From: Petrolisthes cinctipes
Taxonomy: Eukaryota; Arthropoda; Malacostraca; Decapoda; Porcellanidae
DNA: 64,000 bases
Direction of reading: 5' to 3'
Assembly (NCBI GenBank): GCA_033782935.1
Contig: JAWQEG010002438.1
Location: 528,501 to 592,500 of the forward strand
Positions 56,686 to 64,000 of this stretch are shown here, one piece after another. The position numbers and the translations under genes are program-made. Within the stretch, counting starts at the first letter, position 1. Each line of letters starts with the position of its first letter. The notes beneath the pieces were generated by a model. It saw only the letters and a list, made by a program, of their open reading frames with translations. It was not told the origin of the DNA and ran no database searches.

Positions 56686-56879
56686 CTTCGCCGCATGTAA
56701 ACACTGAACTCCACTTAAGTCACCTCATGGTGGTTCCTTAACTTTTGTCGTCTGCTAGGAGTACTTAAGGAAGTTGAGTGTAAGACTTAAGTATTTTGTC
56801 CCAACTTAAGTGCAAGTCTTAAAAAATTCGTCTGCTAAGTGCACTTAAGAGAACTAAGAAATTTCTGGAATACGGGCCC

Positions 56880-58473
56880 AGGGGTGGATGGGATAACTGC
56901 GGAAATGTTAAAGTGTGGGGGGGAGGTAGTGGTGGAGTGGATGTTGCTTATATGTACATTGGCCTGGAGGCAGGGAGAGGTGCCAGAGGATTGGAGGAGA
57001 GTCATAATTGTACCTTTGTATAAGGGGAAGGGAAGTAAGGATGAGTGTGGTAGCTATAGGGGAATCAGCCTTCTTAGTGTACCGGGGAAGGTTTACGGGA
57101 AGGTTCTGACTGAAAGACTGATGGAAGTAACAGGGAATAAAGTTAGTGAGGAGCAGGTAGGGTTCAGAAGGGGTAGAGGATGTGTGGACCAAATATTTGC
57201 ATTAAAATCAATAGTGGAGAAGTATATTGGGAAGGGTAAGAAGTTGTATGCTGCCTTCATGGACTTGGAGAAGGCATACGATAGAGTTGATAGGAAAGCT
57301 ATGACAGAGGTGTTGAGAATTTATGGTGTTGGGGGGCCTTTGCTGAAAGGCATTGAGGCTTTTTATGCAGATGCAAAAGCATGTGTATGGGTAGAGGGTG
57401 ATCTAAGTGAGAGTTTTAATGTTAGTGTAGGGCTGAGACAGGGGTGTGTTATGTCACCATGGTTGTTCAATATATATATGGATGGTTGTATGAGAGAGGT
57501 GAAAGCCAAAGTGAATGGTCTGGGGGTGAAGTTGAGGCTGAATGAAGCAAACTGGTCCCTGGTGGCAAGTTTGTTTGCGGATGACACTGTGCTGATGGCT
57601 GAGAATGAAAGGAATTTACAGAGAGTGGTGGACGAATTTCAGTCTGTGTGTAAACGAAGGAAACTGAAGGTGAATGTGGGTAAAAGTAAAGTGATGGTAT
57701 TTGAAAGAGCAGAAACTGAAGTGATTGACTTTGCTACACCTTATAGAGTGGCTGTACCAACTGGGACGAAGTGTGAGATAACTCTGAGGGGTGAGAGGAT
57801 GGAGGAAGTGAAGGAGTTTAAGTACCTGGGTACAGTTATGTGTAAACATGGAAGTATGGAAGAAGAAATTAAGGAGAGAGCAGTGAAGGGTAGACAGGTC
57901 ATAGGATTACTGGGGAGGATTATGAAGGGTAGAAATGTGAGTATGGAAGTGAAAAGGGGACTACGAAATAGTATAATCCTGCCAACACTGACATACGCGT
58001 CGGAGACATGGACATGGAGTAGGGCTCATCAGTCTAGAATAGGTGCTGTGGAAATGAGTTACTTGAGAGGAGCATGTGGACTTACTAGATGGGATGGAGA
58101 AAGTAATAAGAGTGTATATGAGAGATGTGGTATGAGTGAGAAGGCAATTGGCATTGAGTGTGGAGTGGTTGAGATAGTGAAACGTAATACATTGAGGTGG
58201 TATGGACATGTGGAGAGAATGCAAGGCGAGGAATTTGTAAAGAAGGTGTATGGAAGTGAAGTTGTAGGACCTGGTGTGAGAGGCAGACCACCGGTTAGAT
58301 GGCAGAACAGAGTGGAAGAGTATGTAAAGGAGAGTAACATGAGGGGCAGAGTAGGGCTTGAACAAGTAAGGAGGGAGTGTTGGAACAGGGAGAACTGGAG
58401 ACACTTCTGCCGTGGCCACCCCCTTGGGGGGAGTTCCCGGAGGGAACGAGGCGTCGGAGCTATATATAGATAG
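56880..58473 (+). pseudogene. LINE-A reverse transcriptase, open 3' part
   Basis: Continues from 52677. RT motifs: YRGISLLSVPGKVYGKVL, VGFRRGRGCVDQ, FMDLEKAYDRVDR, LRQGCVMSPWLFNIYMDG and catalytic SLFADDTVLM. The C-terminal part has RTLRWYGHVERM-type residues and a RECWNRENWRHFCRGHP end with Cys/His spacing seen in LINE zinc knuckles. Open throughout and about 95% like the fragments at 9.5-10.5 kb by eye. Orphaned from its endonuclease by the insertion and the upstream frameshifts, hence called a pseudogene. Confidence 0.9.
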
Positions 58474-58474
58474 A

Positions 58475-58875
58475 TAGATAGATAGATTGTAATTAATATG
58501 TAAATTCTTGTAATTAATATTTATATTCTTGTAATTAATATGTAATTTCTATGTAAATTCTGAATGTAAATTCTTGTAAATATGTAAATTATACCTATGT
58601 AAATTCTATGTAAATTCTCAATGTAAATATATATATATATAAATTGAAAAAATATTTAATATGTAAATTTTCTTATAAAAATATTCATGTAAATATAAAT
58701 TGTAAATATTAATATGTAAATTACTTTAAAATATATATGTATAAATTTCTGGAATGTTTTATTATTATTATTATCATTATTTACTTGGCAACACTGCATT
58801 TCATTTTCTTTCCAGGAGACAAGCATCTGGCAACACTGTATTATTATTATTATTTTTTATTTAATTATTTTTATT

Positions 58876-58906
<31 letters not shown>

Positions 58907-58940
58907 TTTTTATTATTATTATTATTATTATTATTACTGT
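58475..58940. repeat. GTAAATT repeats and (TTA)n
   Basis: GTAAATTCTATGTAAATT-type repeats (58490-58740) resume the array at 50.4-50.8 kb. Then an ATT microsatellite with an embedded GGCAACACTG phrase that matches an LRR-gene exon start at 62.27 kb (see findings). Confidence 0.85.
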
Positions 58941-58969
58941 CTTTAAAAAAATTCTCTCACGCACACACA

Positions 58970-60128
58970 CTCACTTTACCTACAATTTGAGTGCATTTTA
59001 GAGTGTGTTACAATTTGAGTGCGTTTCTCTCGCTATTCTATAAGCGCACTCAATCTCTATCTAAAGTAAGTGGGTGTGTTTAGAGTGCGTCACCATCTGC
59101 CTCATTTGAGTGCATTGAGTGAATGTCTTTTTAATTGAGTGCGTCATTGAATGTGTGGGTGAGTGCGTTATTATAGTCCTATGAAATATATATACCCTCT
59201 TTACCTACCCAGAGTGCGTTATTAAAACGCTACCCAAACATTAGAGTGTGTTAAATTGAATCCTTATTAGAGTGAGTTAGAGTGCGTCATCATTAGGATT
59301 AGAGTGTTATAAAATTATCCCCTATTCACATAATCAGAGTGTGTTATTATATTAGAGTGCGTCATCATTAGGATTAGAGTGTGTTATAAAATTATCCCCT
59401 ATTCACATAATCAGTGTGTTATTATATTAGAGTGCGTCAATACCACCTCATAAAATATTCCCCCTTAACCTAACTATTAGAGTGTGTTATTATAAAATTA
59501 TCCCTGCTTTACATAATCAGAGAGAGATTAATATTAGAGTGTGTTTCCTAATTAGAGTGTGCTATCATCTCATAAAATATCTCCCTTAACCAAATTAGAG
59601 TGTGTTATCACTTTTTCATAAAGTATGCATCATTAGAGTGTGTTATTACATCAGAGTGCGTTATAACCTTATAAAGTCTCCCCTCTTTAAATAATCAGTC
59701 TGTTTAATATTAGAGTGCATTATTGAATTAGAGTTATTATTTAAGTGTTATTAGAGTGCTTTTTACATTAGAGTGTGTTATTATATCAGAGTTCGATATA
59801 AGAGTGTGTTATTATAATAGACCTTCTCATCTCATCTTAATCTAATCAGAGTGTGTTTAATATTAGAGTGTGTTATCATCACATCAGAGTGCGTAGTCAC
59901 CTCATAAAATATCCCCTCTTTACATAATCAGAGTGAGATTAATATTAGAGTGTGTTACCTAATTAGAGTGTGTTATTACATTAAAGTGTGTTATATTAGA
60001 GTGTGTTATCAGAGTGCGTCATCACTTCATAAAATATCTCCTCTTTATATAATCAGAGTGAGATTAATATTAGAGTATGTTACCTAATTAGAGTGTGTTA
60101 TATGAGAGTGTGTTATCAGAGTGCGTCA
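58970..60128. repeat. GAGTGYGTT motif field downstream of the LRR gene
   Basis: Dozens of irregularly spaced copies of AGAGTGTGTTA or AGAGTGCGTCA, often within longer units such as AGAGTGTGTTATTA and CATCACCTCATAAAATA. The spacing is too variable for a classical satellite. The same nine bases recur in the neighbouring coding exon (60210-60620) and intron. Confidence 0.85.
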
Positions 60129-60939
60129 TCACCTCCTCATAAAATATCCCCTTTTAACCGTAATCACGAGTGGATATCCCTGACTCACACACACACTCAC
60201 TCCGTCCTTCCTGAGTGCGTGGGTGAGTGCGTTCTCCACCCGGGGAGAGAGGCCGAAGAACTTGAGCTTGAAGCTGAGTGCGTTGGTGTTCCAGTGGGCC
60301 AGGAAGCACGCACCCAGCCTCCCAACGCACTCCTCGGTCAGCGGCATCCGGTTTGTGAGTGCGTTCTGAGTGTGCTGAGTGCGTTGTTGGTAGTAGCAGA
60401 CGCTGAGTTCGTTAAGTTTGGGGATGTGGTGGACGAATTGGTGTAAGAGTGTGTTGTGGCAGGGAAGGAGTGAGTGTGAGTGCGTTTCCTCCATACCGCC
60501 CCCCAACGCACCCACCACCCCTCCCCCCAAGAACGCACCTTTATTTCCACCACCGCTACTACTACTGAGTGCGTTACTACTACTACTGCCACCAGGGTGC
60601 GTTAGAGAGAGTGCGTCCATCCCACCAACGCACCCTAGAGCCTGTTGTTGGGACAGAGTGTGTTCGTCTCCACCTACACACACACCCAAACCTTCCAGCA
60701 AACGCACCTCACGCACTTTATCCAGGCACAGGACCCTCAGCTCAACACACCCTCTCACACGCACTCCAATTCGCACACACGTATCCACATAATGTGCAAA
60801 ACTGAACTCCCAGTTGGCCAGAGAGAGTTCACGCACTCTCTTGAGGTGCGTTGAGAGCAGAGTGAAGAAGGTGATGGCAGAGGAGTCGTCGAGTGTGGTG
60901 GGGTGCGTGTGTGACGACGACAGGTCCAGCTGGGTTAGG
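60129..60939 (-). CDS. LRR protein, last exon (270 codons with stop)
   Basis: Acceptor TCATTGCAG on the minus strand; the stop is TGA at 60129-60131. The first residues complete a split Asn codon and read LTQLDLSSSHTHPTTLDDSS, then FTLLSTHLKRVRELSLANWE, typical leucine-rich repeat phasing. The middle is Ser/Gly-rich low complexity. The end (VHHIPKLNELSVCYYQQRT, then MPLTEECVGRLGACFLAHWN) returns to LRR-like spacing. Asn-Ala-Leu recurs at motif copies. The exact family is not identified; an F-box/BC-box LRR receptor subunit would be one possibility, not shown. Confidence 0.72.
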
Positions 60940-60944
60940 CTGCA

Positions 60945-61284
60945 ATGATGGTAGAGTGCGTTAGAATATATAAGATTATTTTGTAGTGTATTAGAGTGTG
61001 TTAATATGTGATAGAGTGTGTTATGTGTGTGTGTGGTGTATAGAGTGCGTTAATATAGTAATGGGGTGTATAAGATAGTTAGGTTATATGTGGTGGGGTG
61101 CGTGTGTGACGACGGCTGGGTCAGGCTGAAATGATGCTAGAGTGTGTTGGTAAGGAATTACACTCTGTTATAATATATTGAATTAGAGTGTGTGTATGTT
61201 GTGTTACAGTGTGTGTTAATGTATAGAGTGCGTTAATATAGTGATGGGGTGAGTGTATATGTATGTATAATATATAATGTGTTA

Positions 61285-61340
<56 letters not shown>
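60945..61340. repeat. LRR intron with motif copies, duplicated exon start and (ATA)n
   Basis: More GAGTGCGTT/AGAGTGTGTT copies. A partial duplicate of the last exon's acceptor and first codons at about 61085-61135 (GGGTGCGTGTGTGACGACG), and an ATA microsatellite at 61287-61341. Confidence 0.7.
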
Positions 61341-61342
<2 letters not shown>

Positions 61343-61369
61343 TGAAAAGCATACTCAAAATTACCCAAA

Positions 61370-61964
61370 AAGAAAACCTAGAAAAAACTCACTTGGGGAA
61401 ATTCCTGAGTAAATACCCCTTCCTCAATAACCCTCAGAAATTCCTTAATAAAACCCCCAAATACACACCTAAAAATACCCCAAAATACCCTAAAAAAAAT
61501 ATATATATACACCAAAAAATACCCCAAAACACCTAAAAATACCCCAAGAAACTCACTTTGGGAAATTCCTCAAATAGGGCATGAGTAATTACCCCTTCCT
61601 CAAAAACACCCAAAAATCCCTAAAAAAACTCCAAATACACACCTAAAAAATACCACAAAAAATCCCTAAATATCCCCCAAAATAACTAAAATTACCCTAG
61701 AAAACCCAAATATACACCTAAAAACCCTCTAATATCCCTAAAAATACCCCAAAACTCACTTGGGGAAATTCCTCAGCTAGGGTATCAGTAAATATCCCTT
61801 CCTCAAAACCCCCAGAAATTGCTTAATAAAAAAAAACCTAAAACCTGCAAATACACACCTAAAAATACCCCAAAAAAACATAAAATTACTAAAAATACCC
61901 CAAAAGAACAAATATACACCTAAAAATACCCCAAAACACCTAAAAATACAAAAAAAAAACTCAC
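61370..61964. repeat. Degenerate tandem copies of an exon end with its splice donor
   Basis: Three decayed repeats of the 3' end of the exon at 61965-62290, each with ACTCACTTGGGGAAATTCCT (donor GTGAGT on the minus strand), at about 61390, 61555 and 61755. They are separated by A-rich CACCTAAAAATACCCC repeats. In transcript order they lie just after the true donor. Confidence 0.82.
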
Positions 61965-62290
61965 TTGGGGAAATTCCTGAGGTAAGGCATCAGCAAATAC
62001 CCCTTCCTCAAAAACCCCGGAAATTCCTTGAAGCGTAGATCTGACAACTTGAAAATTTTGACACCCGTGTACATTTTAGCTCCCCCCGCCCCCCCTGCCG
62101 CCCCCAAGTGAGTCCCGTGGTGCTGGGGGGATGCCTGGGGGTGGGGGGGTGCCAGTAGTGGGGGCAGGAGCAAGGTGGGGGCCATGGTGACCCCGTTAGA
62201 GAGGTCAAAAGTACACTGGGTCAAGTTGAGGTCGGTCAGTTTGGAGTGGGTGAGGAGGTCTTGTAAATACAGTGTTGCCAGATGTTTGTC
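61965..62290 (-). CDS. LRR protein, internal exon
   Basis: Acceptor TCTCATTTCAG, donor CCCCAA/GTGAGT on the minus strand. Encodes DKHLATLYLQDLLTHSKLTD, LNLTQCTFDLSNGV, a Pro/Gly/Ala-rich insert, then VKIFKLSDLRFKEF and LMPYLRNFP. Phase matches the exons on both sides (phase 0 in; the Asn codon is split on the way out, joining FPN to LTQLDLS). LRR spacing is clear at both ends of the insert. Confidence 0.8.
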
Positions 62291-62319
62291 CTGAAATGAG
62301 AATAATACTGTGTTGCCAA

Positions 62320-62509
62320 GTAAATAATAATAATAATACAGTGTTGGCAAGTATATATATAATAATAATACAGTGTTGTCAAGTAAATATAATAATAATA
62401 ATAATCATAATAATAATAATAATAATAATAATAAGTGTTGCCAAGTAAATAATAATAATAATAATAATAATATATAAATAAATATCTCACACTTTCACAC
62501 ACACACATA

Positions 62510-62577
<68 letters not shown>
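62320..62577. repeat. (ATA)n units with TTGCCAAG spacers, then (TC)n
   Basis: Three to four units of AATAATAATACAGTGTTGCC ending AAGTAAAT, derived from the exon start at 62270-62290. Followed by AC and a long (CT)n run at 62510-62577. Confidence 0.85.
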
Positions 62578-62579
<2 letters not shown>

Positions 62580-62970
62580 ACACACACACACACTCTTTTT
62601 CACTCACATAGTCTCTCTCTCTCTCACTTTTTTAAAACTTGTTCACAAATATTTTTACAATTTTCACACACTTTTTTTAACACTTTATCGCACACTTTAT
62701 CACACACTTTTTACTTTTTGACACACTCTTTCGCTCTCTCGCACAATTTTACACTTTTTACACACTTTCGCACACTCTTTCACACCTGTTTTACTTATTT
62801 ATACGTTTTTTCGCACATTTATACACGTTTTCTTACATTTTTTCGCACATTTTTACACTTTTTTCACACACTTTCGCACTTTTTTTCACACGATTTCACA
62901 CTTTTTCACACAATTTCACTTTTTCACACAATTTTACATTTTATCACACACTTTCACACACTATTTCGCA
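62580..62970. repeat. TTTTCACAC-type low-complexity intron
   Basis: Degenerate TTTTTCGCACAC/TTTCACACAC repeats; the same kind recurs at 63300-63540, so the two introns flanking the duplicated exon are themselves copies. Confidence 0.8.
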
Positions 62971-62976
62971 CCATAC

Positions 62977-63061
62977 CTGCAAGTCGAAGGTCCAGTGTGC
63001 GAGTGAGAGTGTGCGAAGGGTGGAGTTGTGCCTGAGGGAGGTGACAGCCAACTGGAACGCC

Positions 63062-63110
<49 letters not shown>

Positions 63111-63119
63111 TGGAACACC

Positions 63120-63157
<38 letters not shown>

Positions 63158-63167
63158 CTGGAACACC

Positions 63168-63237
<70 letters not shown>

Positions 63238-63290
63238 CCGAGAGAGTGTTCAAGTCCATTCCAAGTGTTTCATATATAGACTCGAACCCT
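62977..63290 (-). pseudogene. LRR exon, downstream copy, broken by (CT)n expansion
   Basis: The 3' part (62977-63064) reads DKAFQLAVTSLRHNSTLRTL then SLAHWTFDLQ with donor GTATGG, in phase with the next exon. Upstream it dissolves into (TC)n interrupted by repeated copies of CAACTGGAACACCTTATC (63111, 63155), and the original upstream part resumes at 63230-63290 (DLNTLSV). On the minus strand the expansion reads as Arg-Glu repeats between copies of DKVFQ. The frame does not stay open to the last DKAFQ. Confidence 0.75.
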
Positions 63291-63569
63291 CTCTCTCTCA
63301 CTCACACATTCTTACTTTTTCACACATTTTTTCGCACTTTATTTACATTTTTTCGCACACTTTTTTACATTTTTTCGCACACTCTTTCACACTTTTTTCG
63401 CACTTTCACTCTCTCTCCCTTTCTCAGGTATTCTTTCACACACTTTTACACAGTTTTCGCACACTTTCACACTTTTTCACACCTTTTTCACACAAATTTA
63501 CACTTTTTTCACTTTTTCGCACAATTTATACACACTTTCACACTCCCTCTCTCGCCCACTCTCACTCAC

Positions 63570-63751
63570 CTGCAAATCGAAGGTCCAGTGTGCGAGTGAG
63601 AGTGTGCGAAGGGTGGAGTTGTGTCTCTCAGGGAGGTAACAGCCAACTGGAACGCCTTATCCCACACCGAGACAGTGTTGGAGTCGATTCGAAGCGTTTG
63701 AATCGCGTTGGAGCCTCCCACGGCCAGCAGGATGGGCATGTAGGACTCTAT
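63570..63751 (-). pseudogene. LRR exon, upstream copy, complete but with a +2 shift
   Basis: Acceptor CTCACTACAG, donor TTGCAG/GTGAGT. Encodes IESYMPILLAVGGSNAIQTL, RIDSNTVSVWDKAFQLAVTS, then shifts: two extra bases near 63630 (GTGTCTCTCAG versus GTGCCTGAG in the other copy) put the remainder (HNSTLRTLSLAHW in the paralogue) out of frame. Length 182; 180 would keep phase. Either a pseudo-exon or a dinucleotide sequencing error. Confidence 0.75.
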
Positions 63752-63754
63752 CTG

Positions 63755-64000
63755 TAGTGAGAGGGAGTGAGAGGGAGTGAGAGTATGTGAGAGTGAGTGA
63801 GAGTGGGCTGGGAGGCTTGGGAGAGGTGTGAGAGAGAATATATGGGTTTTATTGAATGTAAGAGAGTGTAAGAGTGAATGAGAATAGGCATGTAGGACTC
63901 TATCTGTGGTGAGAGGGTGTGAGAGTGAGTGAGAGTGGGTGAGAGTGGGCTGGGAGAGAAGTGTGAGAGGAAAGAGAGAGAATTAGCAATTTTGTTTAGT
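63755..64000. repeat. GAGAGTGA repeats and duplicated acceptor
   Basis: Tandem GAGTGAGAG-type repeats and a second copy of the exon acceptor and first codons (GGCATGTAGGACTCTATCTG at 63734 and 63887). The window ends inside this region. Confidence 0.75.

Larger units (their letters stand above)
52678..56878. mobile_element. Complete Harbinger transposon with both genes
   Basis: 4.2 kb with inverted ends GGCCCGTATTCCAGAAATTT and a CAG duplication on both sides (52675-52677, 56879-56881). Because the terminus is a GGGCCC palindrome, the duplication could also be read as 5 bp (CCAGG). Each end has several ACTTAAG subterminal repeats, candidate transposase sites. Two convergent genes inside: SANT/Myb-like protein (plus) and transposase (minus), both with good splice sites and no stops. 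Potentially autonomous. Confidence 0.94.
50800..58470 (+). mobile_element. LINE-A copy split by a Harbinger transposon
   Basis: A single-ORF-type endonuclease/RT retrotransposon inserted in GTAAATT-repeat DNA. The 5' part (to 52677) has several frameshifts and one stop; the RT part after the Harbinger insertion (56880-58473) is open to the end. 3' tail (TAGA)n at about 58461-58486. Without the insertion the LINE is about 3.4 kb. Confidence 0.9.

Overview
This window looks like intergenic and intronic DNA from an arthropod nuclear genome, most probably a decapod crustacean. It has intron-containing genes with GT-AG splice sites, degenerate (TTAGG)n arrays of the arthropod telomere type, several non-LTR retrotransposon families, a Penelope-like element, Harbinger and TA/TTAA-target DNA transposons with MITEs, and an extreme load of micro- and minisatellites. 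No bacterial operons, rRNA, tRNA or CRISPR arrays were found. Species assignment is inference. Only two host genes are recognisable, and neither is intact as read.

Layout. 1-22 kb: a RagC/RagD-type GTPase gene (plus strand) is spread over 9.2-22.1 kb. The exon ending just before the P-loop (9225-9367) and the exons for the C-terminal (roadblock-like) half (17837-22129) are present. The exons that should hold the G-domain motifs are absent. In their place lies a LINE fragment plus the second copy of a block of at least 7.5 kb (1-7592, repeated at 10133-17642). One coding exon of RagC is split by a 150-bp palindromic MITE at a TTAA target. 22-28 kb: C-rich minisatellite, TTA repeats, a palindromic MITE, and a telomere-like TTAGG array broken by nested inverted-repeat elements. 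28.3-32.4 kb: a full-length LINE (LINE-B, minus) with both ORFs open, sitting inside a GT-rich minisatellite. 32.7-35.4 kb: polypyrimidine tracts and a 35-bp minisatellite. 35.4-41.2 kb: another near-complete LINE (LINE-C, plus; ORF1 with SGNH-like domain and zinc knuckles, ORF2 EN-RT) inserted in that minisatellite. 42.8-45.4 kb: a Penelope-like element arranged as a giant palindrome. 46-50.8 kb: small repeats, a BED/hAT-like fragment and AT-rich tandem DNA. 50.8-58.5 kb: a decayed LINE-A copy split by a complete, apparently intact Harbinger transposon carrying transposase and a SANT/Myb-like partner. 59-64 kb: a minus-strand leucine-rich-repeat protein gene whose exons, splice sites and flanks have been repeatedly duplicated, next to a 1.2-kb field of a GAGTGYGTT motif that also recurs inside its last coding exon.

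How the parts relate. The window is best read as layers: old LINE-B copies gave birth to GC-rich minisatellites; SINEs and DNA transposons landed on top; a transposon-bounded block was duplicated into the RagC gene; younger LINEs, a Penelope element and Harbinger then inserted into the repeats. All identifications come from reading the translations and repeats by eye. No database search was possible.
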